A stretch of 64,000 nucleotides of DNA from Symsagittifera roscoffensis (GCF_963678635.1 NC_087066.1:40381223-40445222); one strand, 5' to 3'. Counted from the first letter of the stretch, positions 10,551 through 21,660 are shown. Notes: a model not told the origin generated them from the sequence alone. Made by a program: numbers and translations.

Positions 10551-10891
10551 TTAACTTCGCTGCTGAAGCCTTCGACGCAACTCATAGCCGTACAAATCCG
10601 CAGCACGCAATGCAGCTTCTTGCTCTTCTTTTTTCTCAAACCGCGCTTTGATTCCTTCTTGAAAAAAATCCCTCAAGGCTTGTGACAGTGGCTTTCGACC
10701 AGCATTTGCAATGCTAGCTCTTAGTAAAAGACTATGTTGGGTCAAAACGCAGTTTTGACCCTCGCCAAAAACATGTCGAGACAATTCTCGGCCAAATTTA
10801 GCTGGTCTACTTGATATTTCATTCAGAGACACACCATACATTTTCGGGCTCGAACGTATAGACGATTCTGGGCAGCTCAACAAATCGGACC
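10551..10891 (-). CDS. second BEN-like exon, unit 1
   Basis: A minus-strand exon opens after an acceptor (TTTTTTTAG, just above 10891) and runs to a stop at 10551. It reads SCPESSIRSSPKMYG, then KFGRELSRHVFGEGQN, then NAGRKPLSQALRDFF, and ends in a charged helix rich in Glu and Arg. The spacing of KFGREL..., the hydrophobic helix and ...RKPLS...L resembles a BEN domain, a DNA- or protein-binding fold found in chromatin factors and some mobile elements. This is weak recognition by pattern only. Unit 3 carries a copy at 34053-34329; unit 2 has lost it by deletion. Confidence 0.4.
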
Positions 10892-10892
10892 T

Positions 10893-12398
10893 AAAAAAAT
10901 TTAAGCATAAGATTTATTTGACTGCAGCTGTCTTTCAAAAAACTTAACCGTACGGTGGAAAAAAGAAACTCAATTTTTTGTACAAATACTTTTTTCCTTA
11001 ATGGTAAAAGTTTCAACTGTTTTTTTTTGCCAGAAAAAAACTCAAATGTTTGAACAGGACTGTCGAAGACATTTCAAAACACCAACTATGATCCAGTGAT
11101 TTCTTTTAGCCAAAAAATGCCTGATAAGTCTTATATTATGATTATTATTATTCGCAGGCTTGAAAAAACTCACTGATAAAAATTAAACTAGTTGAAACCA
11201 GATGTCAGTTCCTTTTTCATGTGAGTCAAACGATGTTTTGCCGCAAAAAATGAAAACAGAAAACAATTAATTTTGATAACTATCAGGCAAATGCCCGCAT
11301 AAAAATATTCAAGAACTCTGTTACAAAGAAAGCAAGTCAAATATGAAAGTAATAGACAAACATTGATTTCCATATTGAAAAAACCATAATCAATTCAAAC
11401 AGACAAATAGTTAATTCATGGCGTGTAGTTAACAGTATGAGTTGAATGACAAAACAATTGAACTGACTGGTATCTTCAAACAAATCGAATCTATATTATC
11501 ATTATATAAATCAAACCAAAAAGTTTTTAGGACCAGAGTTAGAAAACAACTCAGAGCAGGATAAATAAGAACGAACAATTTTGAACCGTAAATTAGCAGC
11601 ACAAAACAAAATAATTCTACCAACATTTTCCATCATTTCAGTGTCATAAAGTAAAACCGTGTCTGTACAAAACAGTCCCATACAAAAGAGTCCGGAAATG
11701 TATGAAAATGAACAAAAAAAAACAGTCCAATACAAAACAGTCCGAAAAACATTCCCAATTAAAAATTGTTTTAACTAGCCGGCAGGCTGAGAATTTTCCT
11801 TTGTTCAACAAGCGTATTGAACAAAATAGTGACCGCCGCAGTCGCGCCAACGTGTTGCGAGCTTGCCAACAGAGGGTAGGACTTAATACGAAATTTAGAG
11901 CCGGTTATCAACGCAAAGCGGCGACGCGCGCGCAGCGCACCCACCGGCGACCTTAAACCGGACTGTTTTGTATTGTAATGACTTTTTCCTCCACTGCATG
12001 ATTTTTGGGACTATTTTGTGTTGGACTGTTTTGTATGGGACTGTTTTGTATATGTACACCAGTAAAACACATGAGATTGAAAACGACCCAGCTTAAATAA
12101 TGATTTATGCTTGAGCGAACAATCTATAATCAGTTTTATCAGAAAATAAATCAGTTCACGGTGGGTATTTCATGATAAGTCTATATTACGATTTTAAAAC
12201 TCTTCGCAGGCTTGAAAAATTTTTTGATAAAAATTAAACTATTTGAAACCAGAAGTCAGTTCCTTTTTCATATGAGTCAAGCTGTTGTGCCTGCGGCACT
12301 AAAAATGAAAAAAGAGAAAAAATTATTGTGACAATTATCAGGCAAATGCCAGCATAAAAATTATTCAAGAACTCAGTAACAAACAAAGCAAGTCAAAC
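10893..12398. other. non-coding region with internal duplication and nested MITE
   Basis: Two similar segments, about 11150-11400 and 12170-12420, lie in direct orientation roughly 1.02 kb apart and flank the MITE at 11664-12058. Short hydrophobic minus-strand frames here are low-complexity. The same organisation is present in units 2 and 3. Confidence 0.6.
11664..12058. mobile_element. nested MITE with ACAAAACAGTCC inverted repeats, unit 1
   Basis: The left end is TGTACAAAACAGTCCCATAC. The right end read in reverse begins TGTACATATACAAAACAGTC, continuing CCATAC. Inner copies of the ACAAAACAGTCC word add to the symmetry. The middle is unusually GC-rich (a GCGGCGACGCGCG stretch near 11920). 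No protein is encoded. The same element is at the same place in units 2 and 3, so it was present before the units multiplied. Confidence 0.7.
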
Positions 12399-12614
12399 AT
12401 GAAAATAACAGATGAACATGAAAAATCTTTGAAACTTCACAATTTATTGCTTTTTTCAAAATCAAAAAAGAACAATAAGGAAGAACATGCCAATAAGCTG
12501 TGTTTTGCACAATTTCAGAAATCTGATACAAAGCGCGAGAAAATCTTCATATCTTTTATGCGAATAAACTTGGCTGCAAATAAACGACCTAAAAGTTTCA
12601 AGAGCAAATCATAA
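12399..12614 (+). CDS. small basic ORF inside the transposon, unit 1
   Basis: The only plausible plus-strand frame of the unit. It starts MKITDEHEKSLKLHN, is Lys-rich, and reads on through KKNNKEEHANKLC and KREKIFISFMRINLAA. In unit 1 it stops after 71 residues. In unit 2 (28568-28849) it runs 93 residues to INLDRRADFFKK. I recognise no family, and it could be chance in an AT-rich region. Preservation of the frame in two of the three copies is the only support. Confidence 0.25.
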   Translation: MKITDEHEKSLKLHNLLLFSKSKKNNKEEHANKLCFAQFQKSDTKREKIFISFMRINLAANKRPKSFKSKS

Positions 12615-12696
12615 GAGCAGTTATTTTTCGAGTTTATAAACTTAGATAGACGAGCTGATTTTTTCAAAAAGTTTACTTGATCATCCGCTACACATT

Positions 12697-14434
12697 CTAT
12701 TGAATCAACTCAGGCTGGATATTTTCATCATTCAGCCTATTTACTACTTCTTGCGCTCGGGCCAGATTATCAGCCGCCTCCTGCAGCTTCTTTACAACAA
12801 GTTCAGGGCCACGCCTGTTAAAACTCTCCTTGGCCTCCTCATACGCCTCTATCGGGTGATTTGAGTATTTGGTTTTAATGGCTTCTAAAACGTTGAAAAA
12901 TGGCATTATTTTTTCAAAAAATGTTTCTCTGCAAGGATCACTGGCAAAAATTCTGAGAACTAGTTTTCCAATATTTGTTTTCCGACATCTGGAAATGCGG
13001 GCCTGCACTGTGAGCTAGATGATTTTCGTGGAGAAACCATATGAGCAATGATCTCATCATCAGACCAGATCTGATGACCAACTTTGCGCCCGTACTTCGC
13101 AGCACTATTTCCGGAGAAACTCAGCAAATTAACACCTTTCCACTCTACCCTCTCAGAGGGTTCGTCAGTGGGTATAGGTTTCCCAGTCAAGGTCTCAACT
13201 TTTCGTATCTGTTGCAGAGAAAGCGTTCTCAATTACGAATTTCTCAAAAACAACAATTAGCAAAACAACAACTTATCAGAGATCTTAGAGATGTTTCCAG
13301 GCGGACAGTTTGATCCACGTGTGTTTTGATCATATTACTTACACCCTCACTCAGCATAAGCGTAGATTTATCGACTCTATTCGTTATACCATCGAGACGA
13401 TCCAAACTCGAGTTTATAAACTCTTTAAACTCCTACAGAGTATCAGAACAATGAAACGTGACTTTGAACTTTTTCTAAAAAAAAATCAGCCAAAAGCATC
13501 ATACCGGAGAAAGTTCAATTGTAAGTACAGTTGGCTGAGAAGAAACAACACGAAGTGGAGTAAAAACCAGTTGGCTGCTGCCACTTGTTTTTACATCTGC
13601 TCCATGATTTATATCATTCGCATGGAACAGATTTCGGCGTCTCTTTGAAGCATGATTAGCTTCTTCAACGTTGAGACCAATATCATCATCGTTCTCAACG
13701 TCAATGAAATCGTCAAAATTCACCGGTGCGTTGAAATTTGAACCCTACAGTATAGCAAAGAGAAAATGAAGCGCGAAGAATTGACTAAGATATAAAGCTT
13801 CAATGAAATTACCATTGGCGCAGACAGAGAGCTAGGAAATCCAACACTCTGTTATTGAATGTCATCCATTGTCGGCAGAAAAAGCAAAACTTGACTAGTT
13901 GAAACACGATCAAGTTGTGAGCCACCCACAGATCGTGACACTCTTGGAGACGGCTGCAGCTGCATGTGTACCTTTGGAGTTGCATTAGGTTTGATTGGCT
14001 GCGACATCACATCCTGCGGGGCGTCCGGCGCATCATATTGAACATTAGGGTCTTCATCTGGCCCCAAACAATTACAAGCCATCGACAGTTTTAAAAGATT
14101 TGCATCAATGTACTGTTTTGGGTCTATGGCTTCGATCCTCGCAGCGAAAGGTTGTTTACCAAATTTTATCCAAATGGTTTACCCGGCCTATTGAAAAAAA
14201 TACCAGCTTGAACAGATCAGTGACAAAAAAACACACAATGAAAAAAACCTTATACGACTGTCTACGATCAACGTGATCCTGTATCTGATCAGCAAGGATG
14301 TGTAGCGGACTAGGGCGTTTCTCGGACCAACAAGAGACGAAAATCCAAGTGTTCTGGAGGTGTTGCCTAACAGATTGTTCCAACTCTCTGATATGCTCGT
14401 TCATGACTCGATTACCTTGCCGAGTGGAAGACAT
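12697..14434 (-). pseudogene. multi-exon BEN-like gene, unit 1
   Basis: Exons: 14249-14434 (ATG at 14434, MSSTRQGNRVMNEHIRELEQ), 13813-14187, 13505-13744, 13343-13432, about 12963-13208, and a last part 12697-12960 in another frame. All have GT-AG borders and fitting phases up to the last join. Exon 2 reads ETIWIKFGKQ in the sister copies, and exon 3 is acidic with a KRRR stretch. Exon 5 reads KYGRKVGHQIWSDDEIIA then RPAFPDVGKQI, resembling a BEN domain. The C-terminus is a helical ASDPCRETFFEKIMPFF segment and a coiled tail. In this copy exon 2 has a stop (MDDIQ then TAA, where units 2 and 3 have TCA). All copies change frame after GKQI. Function is inferred only: DNA or chromatin binding for the element. 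Confidence 0.5.
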
Positions 14435-14579
14435 CTAACAAAAGAAATAACGGTAAAAAACTACTTTATATGTCAGAAATTGAACATCCAGCGAAGATAA
14501 CGACCTTCAAAATGTTCTCAAAACGCAATAAGAATAAAACGAGTCTGTTATTTAAAAAATAAAAAACGAATCTTCACAG

Positions 14580-15330
14580 AAAAAAAATGTACCAAACTTT
14601 TCAAAAACAATTCCATCCAAATTTTTTCTTGTTTTAACTAGGTATGACAAAGACACTTTTCAAAAAAATAACGCATGTTGTAAACCGGTCATGAAAACTG
14701 CATCAAAGTTGAAAATAAACAGCTGAGCACAAAAAAAACATCTGGTTCAAAGCGAAAGGATTGTACCAAACTAATTAACGAATGGATTGCACCAAACCTT
14801 AAGTTCCCTTTACCAGGTGTCAAGAACAATTCGAAGAAAAGCTAACGCAAGTTTGACACAGGTCTCATGACAACTGCATCAAAGTTGAAAATAAACAGAA
14901 GCTGCTTACAAAAAAAACCTGGTTGAAAGCGAATGGATTGTACCAAACTATTTAACGAATGAATTGCTCCAAACCTTAATTTGTTTTCACTAGGTGTGGC
15001 AACAACACTTCGCAAAAATAAACGCAAAAATGATACAGGTCAAAATTGATAAAAACCGAAGATTTTCACAAAAACCCTGATTTAAAAAAATACATAGTAC
15101 CTAACTTTTCACCGAATGGTTTGCGCCAAATCTTAATTTGCTCTCACTAGCTGTGGTACAACAATTCGCAGAAACGCAACGCAAATTTGATACATGTCTC
15201 GAGAGAAATGCATCAAATTTTTAAACCAACACAAGCTAATCACGAAAACACCTGGAACCAAGCGAATGGATTGTACCAAACTTGATTTGCTTCAACTAGG
15301 TGTTGCAACAACAATTCGTAAAAACTAACG
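14580..15330. repeat. right-end tandem repeats of about 150-180 bp, unit 1
   Basis: Four to five imperfect copies each contain a CACTAGGTGTGGCAACAA-type word, a GCATCAAAGTTGAAAATAAA word and a pair of GGATTGTACCAAACT / ATTGCACCAAAC words (repeat starts near 14632, 14808, 14987, 15142 and 15290). The ACCAAAC and CACTA words are shared with the left 29-bp array, as expected for subterminal transposase-binding repeats of CACTA-type elements. Confidence 0.65.
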
Positions 15331-15342
15331 CAATGCTCAGCC

Positions 15343-15560
15343 ATACAATCATACATATGCTTCGCCATACATACATACATATGCTCAGTCATATACATAC
15401 ATATTCCTAGCCATACATACATACGCCCAGCCATACACCCTTACACACAAATGCCCAGCCATACATACATATGCCCAGCCATACATACATATGCCCAGCC
15501 ATACATACATATGCCCAGCCATACATACATATGCCCAGCCATACATACATATGCAAATTG
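15343..15560. repeat. 20-bp minisatellite, unit 1 right end
   Basis: About ten copies of ATGCCCAGCCATACATACAT, exact in the second half and more divergent at the start. A shorter version is at about 38780-38975. Frames through it give a repeating MYVWLGIC peptide that is an artefact. Confidence 0.9.
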
Positions 15561-15760
15561 TAACCTGATAGAAGGATTAGAGACAAAAAACATATCCTAT
15601 ATTTAACCAGCAATTGAAGAACATCCAGTTTTCTGTCTTATTCTAACCAATTAATAATAGCTATTCATAACCATCGTCTGGCATTAAAACCAGTTTGTGA
15701 ATGGTTGAATGAATAATAGCACGTTTTTATTAAACGCAAAAATGAATCTGCAAAAATAAT
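15561..15760. other. end of right block and unit 1 / unit 2 junction
   Basis: Sequence shared with unit 3 runs to AATGAATCTGC at 15751. A 9-base AAAAATAAT spacer follows, and the left block of unit 2 begins at 15761. This is a head-to-tail junction. No gene. Confidence 0.6.
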
Positions 15761-16069
15761 CCGCTTATTCAAGGGAATTTTCCATAACCCGTTCTATTCA
15801 ATAAACCCAAGTCTCACATTTGGGAGTGTAGTTTTTTGAGAAAACAAGAAAAGATCCGAAGATTTGAGGCAAATATTCCCCTTTCAGACTTTTTCGAGGT
15901 CTGTAGACTGGGCAAGGTAACAAGATAATACGGGATTATGTAGACACACAGAGGGAGTGGGCGGACTTCTACTTGTAACCTTTTTGGAAAATAGAAAGCA
16001 GTTTTCTAATGAACTAAAATTTTTGCAAAAAATGAAAACAATTTCGAAAGCATCTAAAAAAAACAATAA

Positions 16070-17345
16070 GAATGGCTTGCACCAATTTTACACTAATAGA
16101 ATGGCTTGCACCAAACTTTCACTAATTGAATGGCTTGCACCAAATTTTCACTAATAGAATGGCGTGCACCAAACTTTCACTAATAGAATGGCTTGCACCA
16201 AACTTTCACTAATAGAATAGCTTACACCAAACTAACACTAATAGGATGGCTTGCACCAAAATTTTACTTATAGAAAGGCTTGCACCAAACTATCACTACT
16301 AGAATGGCTTGCACTAAACTTTCACTAATAGAATGGCGTGCACCAAACTTTCACTAATAGAATAGCTTACACCAAACTAACACTAATAGGATGGCTTGCA
16401 CCAAAATTTTACTTATAGAATGGCTTGCACCAAACTATCACTAATAGGATGGCTTGCACCAAAATTTTACTTATAGAATGGCTTGCACCAAACTATCACT
16501 ACTAGAATGGCTTGCACTAAACTTTCACTAATAGAATGGCTTGCACCAAACATTCACTAATAGAATGACTTGCACCAAACTTTCACTAATAGAATGGCTC
16601 GCATCAAATTTTCACTAATAGAATGGCTTGCGCCAAATTTTCTTTAGCAGAATGGCTTGCACCAAACTTTCACTAATAGAATGGCTTGCAACAAACTTTC
16701 ACTAATAGAATGGCGTGCACCAAACTTTCACTAATAGAATAGCTTACACCAAACTAACACTAATAGGATGGCTTGCACCAAAATTTTACTTATAGAATAG
16801 CTTACACCAAACTAACACTAATAGGATGGCTTGCACCAAAATTTTACTTATAGAATGGCTTGCACCAAACTATCACTACTAGAATGGCTTGCACTAAACT
16901 TTCACTAATAGAATGGCTTGCACCAAACTTTCACTAATATAATGACTTGCACCAAACTTTCACTAATAGAATGGCTCGCACCAAATTTTCACTAATAGAA
17001 TGGCTTGCGCCAAATTTTCTTTAAAATAATGGCTTGCACCAAACTTTCACTAATAGAATGGCTTGCACCAAATTTTCACTAATAGAATGGCGTGCACCAA
17101 ACTTTCACTAATAGAATGGCTTGCACCAAACTTTCACTAATAGAATGACTTGCACCAAAATTTCACTAATAGAATGGCTCGCACCAAATTTTCACTAATC
17201 GAATGGCTTGCACCAAATTTTCTTTAATAGAATGGCTTGCCCCAAACTTTCACTAATAGAATGGCTTACACTAAACTTTCACTAATAGAATGGCTTGCAC
17301 CAAACTTTCACTAATAGGATGGCTTGCACCAAACTTTCACTAATA
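16070..17345. repeat. 29-bp subterminal repeat array, unit 2
   Basis: About 44 copies of TTGCACCAAACTTTCACTAA plus TAGAATGGC. Variant units (TTACACCAAACTAACACTAA; TTGCACCAAAATTTTACTTA) recur in the same order, a higher-order pattern seen from about 16217, 16370 and 16738. It has no unique spacers, so it is not a CRISPR array. Confidence 0.9.
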
Positions 17346-17696
17346 GAGAATGACGATACCTAACTTAGAGAATAACACATAACATAACTTCACTTGATCT
17401 AGCGCTTTTAGAGAAATCCAGTCAGATTATAGAAAAAATTGTAGCATCGTCACGCAAAAAACACATTTTGCCAGCTGTTTCAAAGCATTTTCCGGCTATT
17501 ACTAGAATGACTTGCACCAACTTTTTTAACGTAGTTTAATTTTAAATTTCGAGTTATGAAGTCTCCAAAGATCTTTTTCGGTCCGTTAACGTTTGATAGC
17601 ATGCTTAAATGTTATGATCTTACTTTAATTAAAACAGCATTAAAAGATAAAAATCTATTTCAAAAAGGGAAACGAGAACCTGTTAAAATAATAGTT

Positions 17697-18154
17697 TCAA
17701 GCAAAATTATTGAAAATTCGGCACCATTTCAGTTCAAATTGAGACATATGCTTTTGTCCGAGATCATTCAGATGGGCACCATCTTCTAGAAGGAAGTCTT
17801 GCAATTTGAAACACGCAGGCGAGGCATATTCTTTCGGATATAGCTTTCTAAGTTTGCTGTTGAGTCGTTTGACCGGATTTTCCCATGTATTTTCAGAGTG
17901 ATTGAACTGCCTTGGGTGATCTCGCCGAGGCAAAAACCCACAAATTTTGAATTTCACATCTTTCCTTACTGCATTTTTGAACGGGCGTCAAAAACAGGTC
18001 TGAACAAAAAACACAATTTGGTCATTTGACCGATCGTTTGAACAATCATTATAATTTGGACGACTTACCCATATCGTTCAATTTGAGAATTATTACTCAT
18101 GAACGAGCCGTTTCGGCGAGGGTTCGAATCGCCAATTATTATAATCGATTTCTT
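17697..18154 (-). pseudogene. SGNH/GDSL hydrolase-like gene, unit 2 copy
   Basis: Same layout as the unit 1 copy: a GDS-bearing first exon at 18069-18154 with an intact donor, and a DGAHLN-bearing piece at 17697-17957. The start codon of unit 1 is changed here (ATG to AAG), so no initiation is possible at that site. The central G-x-N-D block is missing in the same way, so the loss predates the duplication of the units. Confidence 0.6.
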
Positions 18155-18355
18155 CTAAAAGTTATTTTAAAATTTAAATAACAAAACTTCTGATTATGAT
18201 TGAAAATTTTCTTAGCACAGCATCTTTTTCATGAAAACTACCATTGAGCGTTGAAAATCACTTTTGGATGCATTCAAAACTTCCGCGAAAAACTTCTTTT
18301 GAAAAAAAATTAATAAAATTTATGAACAGATTTTTTCAATGTATCTCATGGAAAT

Positions 18356-18485
18356 TGTCATACTGCTACTGCAATAGCAGTAATTGATTATGTATGTACT
18401 ACCAACCTGCTGTGTTTGTTATTAATTTCATGGTATACTCAAGGTCACAGTGTGTTGTGACATTGAGACTTAGTGAGAGGTCAGA
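18356..18485 (+). repeat. truncated 5' LTR
   Basis: About 130 bases match the first half of the 3' LTR, then the sequence passes directly into gag. The rest of the LTR, the primer-binding site and the gag N-terminus are missing. A small hairpin (CTGCTA loop TAGCAG) lies close to the start, as in the 3' LTR. Confidence 0.85.
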
Positions 18486-19745
18486 GTTTGTATTGTTCAA
18501 GAACGAAGAGAGAAGGACAAGAGGTCCACGGGTCGGACACAATGTTTTCTATAACGAAGTACAAAAGAAATTGGTGTCCAGATTATTTTTGTCTCTGGGT
18601 ACAGACAGAAAGAAACGATTTCTACAAAAGAACCCGCATGCTGTAATATCGAAAATGTCGTTCAGGGAAAATACAGAACTTGAAGAAGTTTCGTTTCAAA
18701 TAGTGAAATAGGTAACGTATGAAAGATACAAACTGTTTACGAAAATGCAAGAATCCGGGGAATCCCTGGATTCATTTCACGCAGCGTTAACTGCGCAAGC
18801 AGCCCGATTTGAACTGGGAACATTGGAAAATGAGATAGTCCGTGATTTATTTATTTCGAAAATGAAAAACATGACATTGCAGGACACGTTGATATTCGAA
18901 AATTAGATCCGGAAGAGGTTCTGAAAAGGGCAACAAAATTCGAACAGAGCAAGTTAACCACAATGGCTTTCCAAAAGACGAATGCTGCGGCTACATGAGG
19001 AACAAGTAACAATTACACCTCGGGAGTGAGGATAAAACAAGAACCTGTAATGGCAGTTAGAAATTTGTCAGGGACAACAAAGAATCAAATCAGAAGGGAA
19101 TCAAATAAAAGACAGAACAGTAATAAGAACCACAACATGAAAACGAAACCATGTAACAGATTTGGAAGAACGTTTGATCAGGGACACTTGAAAAATTGTT
19201 CAGCGATGGCAAAAAATTGTAAGACCTGTGGTAAACCCAATCATTTTGCAAAAATGTGTAGATCTCAACAAGTAAGTGAAGTTGCGGAAGAATCGGAAGG
19301 ATCTGTAGAGGAATGCAATCCGATAACTGAAAGCTTTGGGTCATGTAGTGAGTTTGAAGTCATGTCGATACAAACCTATCAACCGGAAAATGAAAGAGTT
19401 TCGAAGTATGTGAAGGATCGAATCAAGGAAATAAGGAACAAATCGAATGGAGAAACGATACAAGTTCAGAAAATTGATTCAATTCGAGACCCAACGTTGA
19501 AACGAGCAAAATCACTGAAGGCCATGGTACGAATTGATAATCAAATAATACAATCGACAGTGGACACGGCAAGTCCAGTTTCTTTTCTAAATTGGGCAAT
19601 GGCGAAGGAAATTATGGAAAATTCAAGCAAAGTAAGATTCTTTCCGTCAGAAAAACTGAATTTGCAGACCCAATTCGTTGTTTATAACAAACAACCGATC
19701 AGTGTATTGGGAGCCTTGAAGACGAACCTTCGGTCGGCGGGCTGA
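18486..19745 (+). pseudogene. Gypsy gag and protease remains
   Basis: Gag-type reading VTYERYKLFTKMQESGESLD follows a TAG at 18709-18711, and another stop ends that piece at about 18905. Frame 3 from 19026 carries CNRFGRTFDQGHLKNC and CKTCGKPNHFAKMC, two zinc-knuckle-like motifs of nucleocapsid. A protease-like VDTASPVSF follows, where the active site is normally DTG(A/S)(S/T), so the Gly is replaced by Ala. The piece ends at 19745 and is not continuous with RT. Confidence 0.75.
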
Positions 19746-19899
19746 GAGGTGAAAGACGCTACCTCCCTTGTATCGGAACGCAAGACCAGATGCATCATGG
19801 GATTAGATTTGCAAGGACAAGTGGGGATAGTTACTACACAAAAACCAGCGCCAAAGGAACTCACTATGTTTTACGTGCTCATGTGCGAGTAGTCAGAAG

Positions 19900-21519
19900 G
19901 TTGGAAATAAAAGTTTTTCACTAATTTCAAAAAATCACATTGTAAGTTCGAAATTTAAATATCCCCTGTGTCCAATTCAAGAAAAAGGGAGAAGAATCCC
20001 AATTCACATTCAGAATAAAATTGAAAAAGAAATCGAGAAGTTGTTGACAGAAGCTCATATAACAAAACTTGATAAATGTACAAGCAATTGCTTTATTGCT
20101 CCGATTGTGATAACAGTAAAAAAGACGATTCAATCAACAGGCGTTGGACGCGAAACCAATCAACAGGCAACTGTTCAAAAATAAATACCAAATGCCGAAC
20201 GTAGATGAGCTCATCGATGGGGTGAGCCAAAATGTTACTGAAAATAAAAGTGGTACTATCTATTTCACGGTGTTAGATTTGAAATATGCGTACAGTCAAT
20301 TAAAACTGGCTGCAGATACAGCTAAACAAAGTAATTTTAATTTTGTTGGCGGGAAAGCAAAGGGTGCATACAGATTTCTTACAGGGTTCTTTGGTTTAGC
20401 GGACATGCCAGCCGAATTTCAAAAGGCCATGGATAGATATATCAATCACGCTAAAAACACGTTCTGTTTCCTGGATGACATTCTTATTGTGTCGAAGGAA
20501 AAAGAAATTGAACATGGAAATCTTGTGGAAGCGGTACTTAGGATATTGGACGTGGAAAATTTGGCACTGAAAAAATCAAAGTGCGAAGTTCTCAAACAAG
20601 AAGTGAATTGGTTTGGTCATCACCTCTCAGAAGCAGGGGTTAGGCCAAAATTCACTAAAACCGAAGCGATTATAAATCTAAATCCGCCGAAATCGCTTAA
20701 GCAGTTAAGGTCATTTCTGGGAAAAATAAATCACTTAGCTAAATTTATACCTAACGGAGCAAGTCTAACTGAGAAATTGTGACCACTTCTTAAAGGAGAG
20801 AATCAAAAGAAAAAGTTGAAAAACATGAAACTCCCGGTAAAAAAAGTTTGAGTGGGGGGATGAGCACACTGTAGTGTTTGATGCTATAAAAAAGGCTGTA
20901 GCAAATATTACAAAAGTACATTATTATGATGCTAATCGAGAGACACGAGTTAAGTGTGACGCGAGCCATGATGGCTTAGGTGCTACATTGGAACAAAAAA
21001 TTGACGAAGGTTTGTGGGTTCCAATCTCATTCGCATCTCGGTTATTAAATGTAGAAGAGGAAAAACGCTCAACAAACAAACTGGAGTTACTGGCAGTTGT
21101 TTGGGCAGTCGACGGATATAAACATTACCCTTTTGGGTAAAACATTTACTATTGCAACAGATCACAAAGCGCTTACATCAGCGCTAGATGGTAACAAGTC
21201 GAATAAGATCTATCAATCTCGTTTGACCCGGTGGGTCGATCGGTTGTTGCCATATCAGTTTAAAATAGTTCACATTCCGTGGAGGGACATGGGCATAGTT
21301 GATTATTTATCGCGCGACCCTTTCAATGATCCTTGGCCCGAATCAGAATTAGACGAAAAGTTTGTAGTGGCGACATTAAACTCCTTTCATGAAGCATTAG
21401 ACTGCATGAGCAGTAGGCTGAAAGGCATTGGGTCGCTCGACCGGAACGAAAACGTTCTAGAATGTTCTAGAACGAATACAGAGAAACAGTCATCAAGTAA
21501 TGGTTGCTATAGCAACTAA
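19900..21519 (+). pseudogene. Gypsy reverse transcriptase and RNase H remains
   Basis: RT core in 20144-20782: LDLKYAYSQL, LTGFFGLADMPAEFQ, the catalytic box FLDDILIV, and the C-terminal RSFLGKINHLAKFIPN. A stop follows at 20782. RNase H resumes in 20874-21140 (VKCDASHDGLGATLEQ) and, after another frame change near 21138, in 21097-21519 (IATDHKALTSAL). The usual end of the RT-RNase H region (DYLSRDPF) is reached, and the frame stops at 21519, inside a regulatory-looking segment. Confidence 0.8.
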
Positions 21520-21554
21520 AACGGTCAAAAACGAACAAAGTTCGACCGGAACGA
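21438..21554. promoter_or_regulatory. heat-shock-element and X-box-like cluster inside the Gypsy element
   Basis: GTTCTAGAATGTTCTAGAAC at 21454-21473 contains four perfectly spaced alternating TTC/GAA units, the consensus of a heat-shock element. GTTGCTATAGCAAC at 21503-21516 is a perfect palindrome fitting the RFX X-box consensus. Both lie between two direct copies of CGACCGGAACGA (21438-21449 and 21543-21554). Motif matches are seen directly; function is inferred. Confidence 0.45.
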
Positions 21555-21660
21555 GAGAAAACAGTTTCCACGACTGCAAAAACAGCTAAACACAACAGTT
21601 CAACATAAACCGATCACTTTTTCGTCAACTCAACTCAGCAAACAGTCGTGCTCAAATAAC

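Larger units (their letters stand above)
4168..15751 (-). mobile_element. large DNA transposon, unit 1 of three tandem copies
   Basis: The left block (4168-6513) is shared with 15761-18355 plus 25120-25140, and the right block (about 14580-15751) is shared with about 37990-39166. Between them lie minus-strand remains of a BEN-like gene, a second BEN-like exon, a SET domain, a linker and a transposase, plus an SGNH-like gene in the left block. Exact termini and a target-site duplication are not resolved. Unit 1 is the only copy with both end blocks and the only one keeping the transposase C-terminus. It has frameshifts in the SET part, a premature stop in BEN exon 2 and a deletion at the transposase N-terminus. 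Confidence 0.7.

Noticed and set aside
11188-11850. Hydrophobic minus-strand ORFs that look like membrane proteins
   Set aside because: Phe/Leu/Cys-rich readings of AT-rich and MITE sequence; repeated in each unit without start or splice support.
15343-15560. Repeated MYVWLGIC peptide ORFs
   Set aside because: Created by the 20-bp minisatellite being open in several frames; no start context or domain.
16070-17345. CRISPR-like array
   Set aside because: The 29-bp units are adjacent with no unique spacers, and the context is eukaryotic transposon DNA.
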